Below, one piece after another: positions 25,299 to 36,522 of a stretch of 64,000 bases of DNA. The notes under the pieces were generated by a model, which ran no database searches, was not told the DNA's origin, and saw nothing but the letters and a program-made list of their open reading frames with translations. The stretch is taken from assembly GCF_040957575.1 (NCBI RefSeq), contig NZ_CP162601.1, positions 2,046,001 to 2,110,000 of the forward strand, in the 5' to 3' direction. This DNA is from Vibrio sp. HB236076. GTDB taxonomy: Bacteria > Pseudomonadota > Gammaproteobacteria > Enterobacterales > Vibrionaceae. Position 1 is the first letter of the stretch; every line of letters begins with the position of its first letter. The position numbers were made by a program, and so were the translations under genes.

Positions 25299-27641
25299 TT
25301 AAGCGATTTCAACACCAAGTGGGTTGCGCTCAAGTGCGACTGTCAGTACTTCATCAATCGACTTCACAGGGATCACTTTGAGATCAGCAATCACATTTTT
25401 CGGAATTTCTTCCAAATCGCGTTCATTGTCTTTAGGGATCAAGACCGTTTTCACCCCACCGCGATGTGCAGCAAGCAATTTCTCTTTAACGCCACCGATA
25501 GGCAAAACGTCACCGCGCAAGGTAATTTCACCCGTCATCGCCACATCCGAGCGAACTGGGTTACCCGTCAGACTCGACACTAAAGCGGTGCAAACGGCAA
25601 TACCCGCGCTCGGACCATCTTTAGGTGTTGCGCCTTCCGGTGCGTGAACGTGAATATCGCGTTTTTCGTAAAAGTCGTGATTGATACCCAATTTGTCCGC
25701 ACGGCTTCTCACCACCGTCATTGCCGCTTGGATTGACTCACGCATCACATCGCCTAGCGAACCAGTTTGAGTTAATACACCCTTACCGACTACCGATTCT
25801 GCTTCAATTGACAATAACTCACCACCGACCTCAGTGTAAGCCAAACCATTGACTTGACCTACGCGGTTGAGATCTTCGGTTTTGCCAAAATCAAAACGCT
25901 GAACTCCGAGGTAGTCTTTGAGGTTATCACCGGTCACAGTGATCGATTTTAGCGACTTATCTAGCAAGATGTTTTTCACCGCTTTGCGACACACAGTCGA
26001 AATAGAACGCTCAAGATTACGCACACCCGCTTCACGAGTGTAGTAGCGAATGATGCCCATAATCGCAGAGTCTTCTAAGATCAACTCACCTTTTTTAAGA
26101 CCATTGCGCTCGATTTGCTTGTTGATTAAATGGCGTTTAGCAATATTGAGTTTTTCATCTTCGGTATAACCTGAAAGACGAATAACCTCCATGCGATCCA
26201 ACAGCGGGCCAGGGATTTGCATCGAGTTTGAGGTCGCGACAAACATCACATCAGACAAATCGTAATCCACTTCCAAGTAGTGATCATTAAAGCTGTTGTT
26301 TTGCTCTGGATCCAACACCTCTAGCAACGCCGACGCTGGGTCACCGCGGCTATCAGAGGCCATTTTGTCTATCTCATCGAGTAAAAACAGCGGGTTTTTA
26401 ACACCGACTTTAGACATGTTTTGGATCAGTTTGCCTGGTAATGAACCAATATAAGTTCGGCGGTGACCGCGGATTTCCGCTTCATCACGAACGCCACCAA
26501 GCGCCATACGAATGTACTTACGCCCCGTTGAAGCCGCAATAGAGCGTCCTAAAGACGTCTTACCCACGCCAGGAGGCCCTACGAGACAAAGGATCGGCCC
26601 TTTGAGTTTATTGACGCGATTTTGCACTGCCAAATACTCGAGAATTCGGTCTTTAACACGCTCAAGCCCGTAGTGGTCAGCATTGAGGATCTCTTCAGCT
26701 TTGGCGAGATCTTTTTTCACTTTCGAGCGCTTCGCCCAAGGTACACTCACCATCCAGTCAATGTAGCTGCGCACCACAGTCGCTTCTGCCGACATGGGCG
26801 ACATCATTTTTAGCTTCTGCAACTCTTGCTCGGTTTTTTCTAACGCCTCTTTCGGCATCTTAGCGTCAGCAATTTTCTTTTTCAGCAACTCAAATTCATC
26901 AGGCGCATTGTCTAAATCGCCCAACTCTTTTTGGATCGCCTTCATTTGTTCGTTGAGGTAATACTCGCGCTGAGACTTTTCCATCTGCTTTTTAACACGG
27001 CCGCGAATGCGTTTTTCAACTTGCAATAAGTCGATTTCTGATTCCATTTGGCCCATGAGAAACTCGAGTCTTTCACTGACATCAAGCAGCTCAAGCACAT
27101 TTTGTTTTTCTTCAATTTTCAATGGCATATGAGCAGCAATGGTATCGGCTAAGCGCGCTGCATCATCAATGCCATTCAGTGAAGTCAACACTTCAGGCGG
27201 CACTTTTTTATTCAGCTTGATAAAACCTTCAAACTGGTTAATGGCACTGCGAACCACCGCTTCTTGCTCGTTTTCGGCCATTGCTGGGGTTTCAACAAAG
27301 TCGGCATCGGCTAAGAAAAAGTCACTGTCTTTGTATTCGATAATTTTTGCGCGTTGCTGGCCTTCAACCAACACCTTCACAGTGCCATCGGGCAGTTTGA
27401 GTAATTGTAGAATAGTGGCAACGGTACCGATTTCATAAAGATCATGAGTTTCTGGCTCATCAGTGCTGGCTTGCTTTTGTGCCACTAGCAAAACTTGCTT
27501 ATCAGCTTCCATCGCTGCTTCTAAACAACTGATAGATTTCTCACGCCCTACAAAAAGTGGAATCACCATGTGAGGGTAAACCACAACATCTCGTAGAGGC
27601 AGGACGGGTATCTCGATTCGCTCGGAGCGTTCCAAGTTCAT
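25299..27641 (-). CDS. lon: ATP-dependent protease Lon
   Basis: This 780-residue cytoplasmic AAA+ serine protease degrades misfolded and regulatory proteins. The order is an N-terminal substrate domain ([23 protein letters not shown]), a coiled coil around 190-280, an AAA+ module with Walker [10 protein letters not shown] near 355 and Walker [10 protein letters not shown], and a C-terminal protease domain. The Ser is in [10 protein letters not shown] (near 677) and the Lys follows in [13 protein letters not shown]. It lies between clpX and hupB. It has a close match to a sigma-32 heat-shock promoter at 27676-27702 and terminators on both sides, so it is an independent heat-shock unit. Confidence 0.97.
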   Translation of the reverse strand: MNLERSERIEIPVLPLRDVVVYPHMVIPLFVGREKSISCLEAAMEADKQVLLVAQKQASTDEPETHDLYEIGTVATILQLLKLPDGTVKVLVEGQQRAKIIEYKDSDFFLADADFVETPAMAENEQEAVVRSAINQFEGFIKLNKKVPPEVLTSLNGIDDAARLADTIAAHMPLKIEEKQNVLELLDVSERLEFLMGQMESEIDLLQVEKRIRGRVKKQMEKSQREYYLNEQMKAIQKELGDLDNAPDEFELLKKKIADAKMPKEALEKTEQELQKLKMMSPMSAEATVVRSYIDWMVSVPWAKRSKVKKDLAKAEEILNADHYGLERVKDRILEYLAVQNRVNKLKGPILCLVGPPGVGKTSLGRSIAASTGRKYIRMALGGVRDEAEIRGHRRTYIGSLPGKLIQNMSKVGVKNPLFLLDEIDKMASDSRGDPASALLEVLDPEQNNSFNDHYLEVDYDLSDVMFVATSNSMQIPGPLLDRMEVIRLSGYTEDEKLNIAKRHLINKQIERNGLKKGELILEDSAIMGIIRYYTREAGVRNLERSISTVCRKAVKNILLDKSLKSITVTGDNLKDYLGVQRFDFGKTEDLNRVGQVNGLAYTEVGGELLSIEAESVVGKGVLTQTGSLGDVMRESIQAAMTVVRSRADKLGINHDFYEKRDIHVHAPEGATPKDGPSAGIAVCTALVSSLTGNPVRSDVAMTGEITLRGDVLPIGGVKEKLLAAHRGGVKTVLIPKDNERDLEEIPKNVIADLKVIPVKSIDEVLTVALERNPLGVEIA

Positions 27642-27675
27642 GATATTCTCTCTTCCGCTTTATGTTATAGGTAAG

Positions 27676-27702
27676 ATATGGGGATTAAATATTTGCTTTC
27701 AA
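27676..27702 (-). promoter_or_regulatory. lon: Sigma-32 (heat-shock) promoter of lon
   Basis: On the minus strand, a TTGAAAG -35 element (27702-27696) and CCCCATAT -10 element (27683-27676) are separated by about 13 bp. This is an almost perfect RpoH promoter, about 35 bp upstream of the lon start codon. Known regulation of lon in enterobacteria supports it. Confidence 0.8.
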
Positions 27703-27711
27703 TGACAATAA

Positions 27712-27742
27712 ATAAAAAAAGGAGGTAAATATACCTCCTTTT
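27712..27742 (-). terminator. Terminator of clpX
   Basis: AAAAAGGAGGTA and TACCTCCTTTTT pair in a symmetric stem with flanking A and T runs, so it can work in either direction. Here it separates clpX from the lon promoter. Confidence 0.88.
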
Positions 27743-27752
27743 TACTCAAGTC

Positions 27753-29030
27753 TTATTCTGCGCCAGCAGCTTGATTATCTGAGTTGCTGTAGATGAGTAA
27801 AGGCTCTGATTCGCCATTGATGACGGACTCGTCAATCACCACTTTTGAGACGTTTTCTGAGGAAGGAAGCTCGTACATGGTTTCGAGTAACACGCCCTCA
27901 AGAATAGAGCGAAGTCCACGTGCACCGGTTTTGCGCTCCATCGCTTTTTTAGCAATAGCGCGTAAGGCATCTTCACGAAACTCAAGTTCGGCATCTTCGA
28001 GTTCAAACAACGCGGCATATTGCTTCGTTAGCGCATTTTTAGGCTCACAAAGAATTTGCACTAGTGCAGCTTCATCAAGCTCGGTCAAGGTCGTGGTTAC
28101 CGGTAAACGCCCGATAAATTCCGGGATTAAACCGTATTTCACCAAATCTTCGGGTTGCACTTGGCTAAACAGTTGACCGGTGGTTTTAGACTCGCTTTTA
28201 GAACGCACTTCAGCGCCAAAGCCAATACTTGTCCCCTTGTCAACACGTTGTTCAATCACTTTATCTAGACCGGCAAAGGCCCCGCCACAGATAAAGAGGA
28301 TTTTAGATGTATCGACTTGCAAAAACTCTTGCTGAGGGTGCTTACGTCCGCCTTGCGGTGGTACCGAAGCAATAGTGCCCTCAACCAACTTAAGCAATGC
28401 CTGTTGCACACCTTCACCAGAAACATCACGTGTAATCGATGGGTTTTCCGCTTTGCGTGAAATCTTATCGATCTCATCGATATAAACAATACCACGTTCG
28501 GCTTTCGCCACGTCGTAATCGCATTTTTGCAGCAATTTTTGAATGATGTTTTCAACGTCTTCACCGACGTAACCGGCTTCAGTCAGCGTGGTTGCATCCG
28601 CCATGGTGAACGGCACATCTAAGAAGCGTGCTAACGTTTCTGCGAGTAGTGTTTTACCGCTACCTGTTGGGCCAATAAGCAAAATATTACTTTTGCCTAG
28701 CTCAACACCATCGCTGGTTTTGTCACCATTGCGCAAGCGTTTGTAGTGGTTGTACACCGCTACCGATAGCACTTTTTTTGCATGCTCTTGACCGATCACA
28801 TAATCATCAAGGTGTTCACTAATGGCTCTTGGCGTCGGTAGGGCCTCGGCATCTTTTTTAGGCAGAACATCTTTGATTTCTTCACGAATAATGTCATTAC
28901 AAAGATCGACACATTCATCACAAATGTAAACGGAAGGGCCTGCGATTAACTTGCGAACCTCGTGCTGGCTCTTGCCGCAGAAAGAGCAATAAAGCAGCTT
29001 GCTGTTATTGTCTTTGCTTTTGTCTGTCAT
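27753..29030 (-). CDS. clpX: ClpXP unfoldase subunit ClpX
   Basis: This 425-residue AAA+ unfoldase feeds substrates to ClpP. The N-terminal zinc domain has Cys15, Cys18, Cys37 and Cys40 (YCSFCGK ... ICDECVDLC). Walker A is [15 protein letters not shown], Walker B is [10 protein letters not shown], the ClpP-docking loop IGF motif is visible in SIGFGAEV, and sensor-2 is [12 protein letters not shown]. It follows clpP by 78 bp and ends in a strong terminator before lon. Confidence 0.97.
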   Translation of the reverse strand: MTDKSKDNNSKLLYCSFCGKSQHEVRKLIAGPSVYICDECVDLCNDIIREEIKDVLPKKDAEALPTPRAISEHLDDYVIGQEHAKKVLSVAVYNHYKRLRNGDKTSDGVELGKSNILLIGPTGSGKTLLAETLARFLDVPFTMADATTLTEAGYVGEDVENIIQKLLQKCDYDVAKAERGIVYIDEIDKISRKAENPSITRDVSGEGVQQALLKLVEGTIASVPPQGGRKHPQQEFLQVDTSKILFICGGAFAGLDKVIEQRVDKGTSIGFGAEVRSKSESKTTGQLFSQVQPEDLVKYGLIPEFIGRLPVTTTLTELDEAALVQILCEPKNALTKQYAALFELEDAELEFREDALRAIAKKAMERKTGARGLRSILEGVLLETMYELPSSENVSKVVIDESVINGESEPLLIYSNSDNQAAGAE

Positions 29031-29108
29031 TCGCTAACCTCTTAACCTATTCTTTCTCTGATCCAGTGTACAACAAAACAATTCATTTTGCTGTTAGTCT
29101 AGAGAGTA

Positions 29109-29735
29109 TTATTCACCACGATGTGACAAGATAGCATCAACTAAACCGTAATCTACCGCTTGTTGAGCCGACATAAAGTTGTCACGGTCGGTGTCGCGCT
29201 CAATGACTTCTAAAGGCTGACCAGTGTGTTCTGCCAATAGGGTATTGAGTTTTTTCTTAATGCCCAAGATTTCTTGAGCGTGGATTTGGATGTCAGAAGC
29301 CTGACCTTGGAAGCCGCCAAGAGGCTGGTGAATCATCACGCGAGAGTTTGGCAAGACATAGCGTTTGCCCGGCGCACCACCTGCAAGTAAAAAAGCACCC
29401 ATCGACGCAGCTTGACCCATACATACCGTGCTGACATTGGGTTTGATAAACTGCATGGTGTCGTAAATAGACATACCCGCAGTAACACTGCCACCTGGTG
29501 AGTTGATGTAGAGGAAAATGTCTTTGTCAGGGTTTTCTGACTCTAGGAATAGCAATTGTGCAACCACTAAGTTAGCCATTTGATCTTCGACTTGCCCAGT
29601 CAAAAAGATCACGCGCTCTTTCAACAAACGAGAGTAAATATCGTAAGAACGTTCACCGCGGGAAGTCTGTTCAACCACCATAGGTACGAGGGCGTCAACA
29701 ATGGGTGACATTGCGTTTTTTTCTTGGTAGCTCAT
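29109..29735 (-). CDS. clpP: ClpP protease subunit
   Basis: This 208-residue serine peptidase forms the tetradecameric chamber used with ClpX or ClpA. The catalytic triad is Ser111 (GQAASMGAF), His136 (VMIHQPLGG) and Asp185 (DTDRDNFMS). A short N-terminal propeptide ([11 protein letters not shown]) is expected to be removed. It lies downstream of tig and upstream of clpX in the standard order. Confidence 0.97.
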   Translation of the reverse strand: MSYQEKNAMSPIVDALVPMVVEQTSRGERSYDIYSRLLKERVIFLTGQVEDQMANLVVAQLLFLESENPDKDIFLYINSPGGSVTAGMSIYDTMQFIKPNVSTVCMGQAASMGAFLLAGGAPGKRYVLPNSRVMIHQPLGGFQGQASDIQIHAQEILGIKKKLNTLLAEHTGQPLEVIERDTDRDNFMSAQQAVDYGLVDAILSHRGE

Positions 29736-29758
29736 ATTCTTATGTCCCTAAAATAAAT

Positions 29759-29786
29759 GGCCCGAATGATGTGTATCATACGGACC
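29759..29786 (-). terminator. Dyad between tig and clpP
   Basis: On the minus strand, GGTCCGTATGAT and ATCATTCGGGCC form an imperfect stem with the loop ACAC, then ATTTATTTTA. It may be a weak terminator after tig or an mRNA-stability hairpin ahead of clpP. Confidence 0.45.
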
Positions 29787-29841
29787 ATTGTTAGCAGAAT
29801 AGCGCTTTAAAAGTCAACTTTTCTGCGCGAGATATCGCTGA

Positions 29842-31146
29842 TTATGCAGCCGGAGTCTGATTCATCAGCTCGTTAAAGCTCACTTCTTTTTCAGAAACTT
29901 GTGCTTTAGCGATGATAGCATCAACCGCTTGCTCTTCGAGAGCAACGTTGCGCATGTTGTTCATCATCTCTTCGTTTTGCTCGTAGTAAGCAATAACCTC
30001 AGATGGATCTTCGTAAGCCGTTGCCATTTCAGAGATCAAAGCTTTCACTTTTTCGTCGTCTGCTTTTAGCTCTTCTGACTTGATGACTTCGCCAAGTAAT
30101 AGGCCAACCATCACACGGCGTTTTGCTTGCTCTTCAAACAATTCACGTGGCAGTTGAGCCGCCGCGTCTTCATTGCCGCCAAAGCGTTGCGCCGCTTGCT
30201 TGCGAAGTACTTGAATTTCTTGATCGATAAGAGCAGCCGGCACTTCAATGTCGTTTTGCTCAACAAGGCCATCTAACGCTTGCTCTTTGATGCGGTTTTT
30301 AATCGCTTGTTTTAGCTCGCGTTCCATGTTTTTGCGAACTTCCGCTTTCAATGCTTCAACGCCGCCTTCAGCAACACCGAATTTAGATACGAATTCATCC
30401 GTTAGCTCAGGAAGCTCTTGTTCTTCAACCTTGTTCAGTTTGATGGCAAACTTAGCCGCCTTACCTTTCAAGTTTTCAGCGTGGTAATCTTCAGGGAAGT
30501 TCACATCAATTTCAAATTCCATACCGGCAGTTTTGCCTGCGATACCGTCTTCGAAACCAGGGATCATGCGGCCAGCACCCATTTCTAGAGGGAAGTTTTC
30601 CGCTTTGCCGCCTTCAAACTCTTCGCCGTCGATTGAACCAACAAAGTCGATAGTCGCACGCTTGCCCGCTTCTGCTGGCGCGTCAACTTCTTTCCAAGTG
30701 GCTTGTTGCTTGCGCAACGTTTCTAGCATTTCTTCAACATCAGCGTCGTTGACTTCTGTTGTTGGTTTTTCTACCGAGATGTTTTCAAGGCCTTTGAGTT
30801 CAACTTCTGGGTATACTTCAAATGTTGCGTTGAAAACGAGGTCTTCACCTGCTTTGTTGGTAACCGGTTCAAACGTCGGTGCGCCTGCTGGGTTTACTTT
30901 TTCGCTCACAATCGCTTCGATAAAGTTGCGTTGCATTACTTCACCAAGAACGTCTTGACGAACGGCACTGCCGTACATTTTTGCAACCATCTTCAATGGC
31001 ACTTTGCCTTTGCGGAAACCATCGAAACGACGGTTTTTAGCGATGTTACGTAGTTCAGCTGTGACTGCGTCTTCGATCTTAGCCGCAGGAACAGTAATGT
31101 TAAGACGGCGCTGTAGGCCTTCTAGCGTTTCAACAGTTACTTGCAT
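29842..31146 (-). CDS. tig: Trigger factor
   Basis: This 434-residue ribosome-bound chaperone has an N-terminal ribosome-binding domain with the signature [17 protein letters not shown] (near residue 45). The FKBP-type isomerase domain spans about 155-245 ([31 protein letters not shown]), and a long helical C-terminal chaperone domain follows. The length is that of the E. coli protein (432). It opens the tig-clpP-clpX-lon block. A MITE-like repeat lies 86 bp upstream. Confidence 0.97.
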   Translation of the reverse strand: MQVTVETLEGLQRRLNITVPAAKIEDAVTAELRNIAKNRRFDGFRKGKVPLKMVAKMYGSAVRQDVLGEVMQRNFIEAIVSEKVNPAGAPTFEPVTNKAGEDLVFNATFEVYPEVELKGLENISVEKPTTEVNDADVEEMLETLRKQQATWKEVDAPAEAGKRATIDFVGSIDGEEFEGGKAENFPLEMGAGRMIPGFEDGIAGKTAGMEFEIDVNFPEDYHAENLKGKAAKFAIKLNKVEEQELPELTDEFVSKFGVAEGGVEALKAEVRKNMERELKQAIKNRIKEQALDGLVEQNDIEVPAALIDQEIQVLRKQAAQRFGGNEDAAAQLPRELFEEQAKRRVMVGLLLGEVIKSEELKADDEKVKALISEMATAYEDPSEVIAYYEQNEEMMNNMRNVALEEQAVDAIIAKAQVSEKEVSFNELMNQTPAA

Positions 31147-31231
31147 TTTATATAAACCTCAAAAGTGGCTCAGTGAGTCTGAGCAAAGGAACACCGTTAT
31201 GCCGATATTCCATCCTTGTCTGCGCTCATAA

Positions 31232-31385
31232 TACCAATCTCACTAAATAGCTGGTCGATTTAACGGGTTAATAACCCGACAACGGCGTTAAGACAATCCA
31301 TTGCCAAGCAACGATTTCTTTTCGAGCCTTGTTATCAAGCTTATTTACCGTCCAATCATTGACCACATAATTAATCAGATTGTTA
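31232..31385. repeat. MITE-like repeat, copy B (154 bp)
   Basis: It starts TACCAATCTCACTAAATAGCTGG and ends TTAATCAGATTGTTA, with one end mismatch relative to copies A and C. The interior shares GGTTAATAACCCGACAACG, CCTTGTTATCAAGCTTATTTACCG and CATTGACCACAT. It lies between tig and dctB. The rest of the interval to 31750 has no SD-led gene; it holds the dctBD promoter region and a small dyad GTTCA-G-TGAAC at 31697-31707. Confidence 0.75.
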
Positions 31386-31750
31386 CAAAAAGAGCACCTA
31401 AACGAATTATTAAGTTCGATGTTGTTTTACCAACATCAGGAAAGCGCAGAATTATTTCAAATCGCTTCCTTGGACAAAATTTTAGACGCGACATTCTAAC
31501 GAGAGGAAGTCTCAGTGTCGAGCCAATCGCCACTGTGTGAACAGGGAATACGCAAAATTTACGCTTTTTGAGCACACTTTTAACGGGTATTGCCACGCTT
31601 AAACCAAAAATGGGGACAAAAATGGGCTTTTCAAGGTGAAATAGATCAATTTTCTTAGATTTAAATCCGATCAAGCTCTTGTTTTATTCACCTTTCGTTC
31701 AGTGAACACCTGCATCCGCTTTATGATGGAAAAAAAGTTCAGGTGGTTTA

Positions 31751-33532
31751 ATGTTCAGCGTCAATCGTCTTACCTTTTGGTTTATTGTCAGTTATCTGTG
31801 TTTGCTTATACTCGGCATGATCGGGGTGAAACAAGTCAGTTATCAAGGGTTACTCGATGAACACAAACTGCAACTCGAACGCTTTACCAGTCACATAGAA
31901 AACCGCCTCGACAAGTTCGCTCATTTACCTCGACTGTTGTCAAACGACCTTGCGCTACTCGAAGCCTTACGCCATGCCGATAACGCAGCACAAATTGACG
32001 TAACCAACCGTTACCTTGAAGAGGTCAATGCCATTATTGGTGCGTCAGATACTTACCTTCTCGATCACTTAGGGACCACCTTAGCGGCCAGTAATTGGCA
32101 AAAAGACACCAGCTTTATTGGCCGAAACTTTGCGTTTCGCCCCTATTTTAGCCAAGCAATGAGCCTTGGCAAAAGTGAATACTTTGCCTTGGGTTCGACC
32201 TCGGGAACTCGAGGTTATTATTACGGGCACGCCATTTATAACCAAGCTCAAGCGGTTGGCATTGTCGTAATCAAAATGGATCTCACCGCCATCGAGTCTA
32301 TCTGGAAAGACAAAAGCAGTGTGTTTGTCGCGACCGACGATCGCAACATCGTCTTTATGTCCAGTACAGTTCAATGGTTGTTAAAAAGCCTTGCGCCACT
32401 TGATGCTAAGGTCCGTCAGCGCATTACTGACAGTCAACAGTATCTAGATACAAACATTGAGTCACTGGATTTTGTTGGCGATTTTTCGCCTTTAGTGACC
32501 GAAGTAAATTCCGCGGTAGACAAGGTCTTTGGCACCTTGATTGTTTCATCCAAACCCCTGCCGAAATTGCATTTGACTATGCGTATTTTTTCTGCAAAAC
32601 ACAGTATTTGGATCAGTATGTTGATTTACTTTGCGCTGTGTTCGTTGTTATTTGTCACTATCTGGCTTATCTGGCAACTGTACGACCATCGCCGGCAAAA
32701 ATTTATCCAGATTGAAACCCTACAAAAAGCCGCCAATCAAAAGCTTGAATTACAAGTCATGGCGCGCACGTCTGAATTGCAAGCCGAAATTTCTGAACGG
32801 ATGAAAACCGAACAAGCGCTTATCAACACTCAAAACGAACTGATTCAAGCAGCTAAGCTTGCGGTGTTAGGACAAATGTCCGCCAGTATCAGTCATGAAC
32901 TCAACAATCCTTTAGCAGCGATAAGAAGTTTTGCCGATAATGCCGTGGCATTTATTCGCAAAGAGCAATACGACATGGCCGAAAACAACTTGTGTCGCAT
33001 CGGCGATTTGACCGAACGAATGGCGAAAATCAGCCATCAACTCAAAGCTTTCGCTAGAAAATCCGATCCGACAACGCTGGTAGAAGCCGAACTTCGCCCA
33101 CTGTTACTCTCGTGTAAAGTACTGCTCGACCCCGAATTAAAAAAACAGCAGATCACCGTGAATATCGCGTTAATAGAAGATTGCCCAAAGGTCATCGTTA
33201 ACCCTATCCACGTCGAACAAGTCATCATCAACTTAGTCACCAATGCCATTGACGCGATGGCCGAGGAAACGGATAAAATCTTACTTATCAGTACCGAACT
33301 CAATGCAGATCGAAGCCTGTCTATCCACGTTGATGACAATGGGTGTGGTTTACCCCCACAACAAGAGAGCTCGGTTTTTTCTCCTTTTGTCACCAGTAAA
33401 AGCAAAGGATTAGGACTTGGATTGTCCATTTCTCATCACCTTCTCAAGCATATGGGAGGCGATCTTTATGCTTCGCCAAGCCCAACATTAAAAGGGGCGA
33501 GGTTTACTGTTCAACTGCCCTGTAGCCAATAG
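31751..33532 (+). CDS. dctB: C4-dicarboxylate sensor histidine kinase
   Basis: This 593-residue membrane kinase is of the DctB type. TM1 is at about 8-28 and a ~260-residue periplasmic double-Cache/PDC sensor follows, with GRNFAFRPYFSQAM and the GYYYGHAIY block typical of dicarboxylate sensors. TM2 is at about 293-315 and a coiled coil at about 320-365. The kinase core has His382 in the H-box ISHELNNPLAAIRSF, the N-box LVTNAIDAMAE, the G1 box VDDNGCGLP and the G2 box KGLGLGLSISHHLL. It senses succinate, fumarate or malate outside the cell and phosphorylates DctD, whose gene starts 11 bp downstream. The target is most likely dctPQM at 35161-38229. Confidence 0.92.
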   Translation: MFSVNRLTFWFIVSYLCLLILGMIGVKQVSYQGLLDEHKLQLERFTSHIENRLDKFAHLPRLLSNDLALLEALRHADNAAQIDVTNRYLEEVNAIIGASDTYLLDHLGTTLAASNWQKDTSFIGRNFAFRPYFSQAMSLGKSEYFALGSTSGTRGYYYGHAIYNQAQAVGIVVIKMDLTAIESIWKDKSSVFVATDDRNIVFMSSTVQWLLKSLAPLDAKVRQRITDSQQYLDTNIESLDFVGDFSPLVTEVNSAVDKVFGTLIVSSKPLPKLHLTMRIFSAKHSIWISMLIYFALCSLLFVTIWLIWQLYDHRRQKFIQIETLQKAANQKLELQVMARTSELQAEISERMKTEQALINTQNELIQAAKLAVLGQMSASISHELNNPLAAIRSFADNAVAFIRKEQYDMAENNLCRIGDLTERMAKISHQLKAFARKSDPTTLVEAELRPLLLSCKVLLDPELKKQQITVNIALIEDCPKVIVNPIHVEQVIINLVTNAIDAMAEETDKILLISTELNADRSLSIHVDDNGCGLPPQQESSVFSPFVTSKSKGLGLGLSISHHLLKHMGGDLYASPSPTLKGARFTVQLPCSQ

Positions 33533-33543
33533 AGGTTTCTTTT

Positions 33544-34878
33544 ATGTGTCATGTTTTATTTATTGATGACGATCGCGATTTAAACAGTGCCATTGCACAA
33601 AGCTTTGAACTGGCAGGTATTGAAGCACTGTGCTTTCACGATGCAGAGAGCGCGTTGTTGGCATTAGACAAAAATCCAGTGATTGATGTCGTGGTCTGTG
33701 ATATTTGTTTGCCTGGGATCTCTGGCCTAGATTTACTCAACACCATAGTGCACAAAGACGAAGATTTACCCGTCATTATGATCACAGGTCACGGGGATAT
33801 TTCCACAGCGGTGACCGCGATGAGAAACGGCGCCTACGACTTTATCGAAAAGCCATTTGCCGTTGATCGCCTGATCGAAATCGTCTATCGCGCCAGTGAA
33901 AAACGACAATTGACGGCTGAGAATCAACGTTTAAAGCGCAGTTTACAAGCCAGCCAAACTTTAGGACCCAGAATCATTGGTAACACCCCTGCAATTTTGC
34001 AATTGCGCGATACCATCTATCAGGTTGCAGACACGCAAGCCGATATTTTGTTGTTTGGTGAAACGGGCACTGGCAAAGAGCTCGTAGCACGCTCGTTACA
34101 CGAACAAAGTGCTCGTCGCGAGGGGCACTTTGTCGCGGTCAATTGCGGAGCGGTACCGGAAAACCTAATCGAAAGTGAACTCTACGGCCATGAAAAAGGG
34201 GCGTTTACTGGCGCGGATAAAGCGCGTATCGGAAAGTTTGAATACGCCAGTGGAGGGACATTGTTTCTTGACGAGATCGAGTCGATGCCAATGCAAGCTC
34301 AAATTCGCCTCTTACGCGTACTGCAGGAGCGAGAAATCGAACGAGTCGGTTCCAATACCTTAACGCCGATTGACATTCGAGTCATTGCCGCCACAAAAAT
34401 CGATCTTAAAAAAGCCGCTGACCAAGGGGATTTTCGTCAAGATCTTTACTACCGGCTCAACGTAGTGACGTTACCAATCCCACCGCTGCGTGAACGCAAA
34501 GAAGATATCCCTGCTCTGTTCCACCACTTTCTACTCGTTGCCGCTTCTCGATATGGAAAAGATGCCAGTGCGCTCGATGGGAATACCTTACACCAGCTAA
34601 TGAGCGCCGATTGGCCAGGTAATGTGCGTGAACTGCGCAATGCCGCTGAGCGTTTTGTACTGCTTGGCGAGTTAGAGCAAAACCACGATATCAACGCATC
34701 TTCCCAACTGACGTTAACGCAACAAATGGCGGAGTTTGAAAAAACCGCGATCTCCCAGGCATTGTTAGAGTGTCAAGGGAGCATAAAATTGACCATGGAA
34801 AAGTTAGGACTCGCTCGTAAGACGCTTTATGACAAAATGGCAAAGTATCAACTGGTTAAAGAGCACTATAAAGGGTGA
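33544..34878 (+). CDS. dctD: Sigma-54-dependent C4-dicarboxylate response regulator
   Basis: This is a 444-residue NtrC-family activator. The receiver domain spans 1-120 with phospho-acceptor Asp53 (VVCDICLPG). An AAA+ domain at about 145-375 follows, with Walker A GETGTGKE and the sigma-54 contact loop GAFTGA (in [15 protein letters not shown]). The C-terminal Fis-type helix-turn-helix ([19 protein letters not shown]) ends the protein. The GAFTGA loop is intact, so the protein should activate sigma-54 promoters. One such promoter lies upstream of dctP at 38276-38292. Confidence 0.94.
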   Translation: MCHVLFIDDDRDLNSAIAQSFELAGIEALCFHDAESALLALDKNPVIDVVVCDICLPGISGLDLLNTIVHKDEDLPVIMITGHGDISTAVTAMRNGAYDFIEKPFAVDRLIEIVYRASEKRQLTAENQRLKRSLQASQTLGPRIIGNTPAILQLRDTIYQVADTQADILLFGETGTGKELVARSLHEQSARREGHFVAVNCGAVPENLIESELYGHEKGAFTGADKARIGKFEYASGGTLFLDEIESMPMQAQIRLLRVLQEREIERVGSNTLTPIDIRVIAATKIDLKKAADQGDFRQDLYYRLNVVTLPIPPLRERKEDIPALFHHFLLVAASRYGKDASALDGNTLHQLMSADWPGNVRELRNAAERFVLLGELEQNHDINASSQLTLTQQMAEFEKTAISQALLECQGSIKLTMEKLGLARKTLYDKMAKYQLVKEHYKG

Positions 34879-35067
34879 CACTAAGCTTAACAAACGCACA
34901 CAAAGCAATGACTCTCTGAGCCCTGCCTTGCTACCACTCAATGAATACTCACAACGGCCCCTGCCGTGAGGGGCGCTGTATTGCCGTTGATGGCTTTTAA
35001 CCGCTAGGCTATAAAGACTCAATATAATCGTTTATCTAAGAGATAGCCGAGTATCTCAAAGCATCAT

Positions 35068-35116
35068 CAGGCAAGCTCGCCAACGCCGTCAACCCGATAA
35101 TAAACGACGTTGGCGA
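35068..35116. repeat. Inverted repeat between dctD and dctM
   Basis: CGCCAACGCCGTC and its near-complement GACGTTGGCG (read with CG in front) lie about 20 bases apart. It is placed between the convergent 3' ends of dctD and dctM. There is no T-tract, so it is at best a weak terminator. The rest of 34879-35160 shows another short hairpin, CTCACaaCGGC/GCCGTGAG near 34948, and nothing coding. Confidence 0.4.
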
Positions 35117-35160
35117 TAACCTTGTTATCTCTTAGCAATCAAGGTGAGTGGGTGTTCACC

Positions 35161-36522
35161 TTATTTGGTGATAATTTCTGGCCCCATTAACATAGTTGGC
35201 AACCAAGTCGATACCCATGGGATGTAAGTGACGATTATCAAAAACAAGAACATCACTGCTACCCAAGGCAACGCGGCTTTTACTACCTGTAACATCGACA
35301 TTTTAGCCACCCCAGCGGTGACAAATAAATTCAACCCTACCGGTGGTGTGATCATGCCAATTTCCATATTGACCACCATCATGATCCCCAAATGGATCGG
35401 GTCAATACCCAGCGCGATTGCAATGGGAAACACTAAAGGGGCAACAATGATCAAAAGGCCAGAAGGCTCCATAAACTGCCCCCCAATCAACAAGAGGACA
35501 TTGACCACAATCAAAAAGTTGATCGGTCCTAGCCCTGCTGAGAGCATGGATTCAGTGATCATCTGAGGGATGCGCTCTTCTGTCAGTACATGTTTTAAAA
35601 TCAATGCGTTGGCGATAATGAACAACAACATTATCGTTAGCTTACCCGCCTCAAATAAGGTCTTTTTGGTGTCTTGGTGCACAAAAGTTTGCAAGATTTT
35701 AACTGGCACAGAATGGGGGTTGTTCTGGTCGGCAAATGGCCCCATGTCTCGATAGACGAAGTTGGCAATAAAGAACGCATAAACCGCTGCTACAGCCGCC
35801 GCTTCTGTGGGTGTAAAGACCCCGCCATATATCCCCCCCAAAATAATCACCACCAACAACAGCCCCCAACTGGCTTCTTTTGCCGACAGTAACGCCTCTC
35901 GCCATCCAACAAAGGGTTGTTTCGGAAGGTGTTTAATTCGAGCAACAACATAGATGGCAACAATAAGCATTAAACCAGCCAATAACCCAGGGATCACTCC
36001 GCCAAGAAACATCCGACCTACCGAAACATCGGTCGCCGCGGCATACACCACCATCACAATCGATGGCGGGATCAAAATCCCTAACGTACCCGCATTACAA
36101 ATCACGCCAGCGGCAAACTCTTTGCTGTAACCATTTTTGACCATACCGGCAATCACAATACTGCCAATCGCCACAACGGTAGCAGGCGATGACCCTGACA
36201 AAGCGGCAAACATCATACACGCCACCACAGAGGCCATAGCAAGTCCGCCTCGAAACCAACCGACCATGGCGATCGCAAAGCGAATAATGCGCTTTGCCAC
36301 TCCGCCAGTGGACATAAAACTAGACGCTAAGATAAAAAAGGGAATAGCTAATAGCGTGTAATGGCCAGCGAAAGCATTGAATAATGTCTGCGCGACAGAA
36401 GAAAGAGAAGCATCAGAGTGCAACAACAAAAAGAGCACACTCGATAAACCTAAAGAAATGGCAATCGGTACACCGATAAGCATAAACGCAATCACCATGA
36501 GAAATAAAAAGAGAATTGTCAT
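35161..36522 (-). CDS. dctM: TRAP transporter large permease
   Basis: This 453-residue inner-membrane protein of the ion-transporter superfamily has about 12 hydrophobic helices. It starts MTILFLFLMVIAFMLIGVPIAISLGLSS. Characteristic blocks are FMSTGGVAKRIIRFA, the helical hairpin AALSGSSPATVVAIGSIVIAGM, VICNAGTLGILIPPSIVMVVYA and MEIGMITPPVGLNLFVTAGVA. It carries out sodium-coupled uptake of C4-dicarboxylates delivered by DctP. Its start overlaps the dctQ stop by four bases. Confidence 0.95.
   Translation of the reverse strand: MTILFLFLMVIAFMLIGVPIAISLGLSSVLFLLLHSDASLSSVAQTLFNAFAGHYTLLAIPFFILASSFMSTGGVAKRIIRFAIAMVGWFRGGLAMASVVACMMFAALSGSSPATVVAIGSIVIAGMVKNGYSKEFAAGVICNAGTLGILIPPSIVMVVYAAATDVSVGRMFLGGVIPGLLAGLMLIVAIYVVARIKHLPKQPFVGWREALLSAKEASWGLLLVVIILGGIYGGVFTPTEAAAVAAVYAFFIANFVYRDMGPFADQNNPHSVPVKILQTFVHQDTKKTLFEAGKLTIMLLFIIANALILKHVLTEERIPQMITESMLSAGLGPINFLIVVNVLLLIGGQFMEPSGLLIIVAPLVFPIAIALGIDPIHLGIMMVVNMEIGMITPPVGLNLFVTAGVAKMSMLQVVKAALPWVAVMFLFLIIVTYIPWVSTWLPTMLMGPEIITK

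Noticed and set aside
27793..28176. 127-residue open frame antisense to clpX
   Set aside because: It lies within the conserved clpX gene in an opposite frame and resembles no protein family.
30248..30958. Open frames on the plus strand inside tig
   Set aside because: They are antisense to the well-conserved trigger factor frame and show Ser/Pro-rich composition typical of a shadow frame.
31301..31674. Open frames between tig and dctB
   Set aside because: They overlap a MITE-like repeat, have no convincing Shine-Dalgarno and no recognisable domain.
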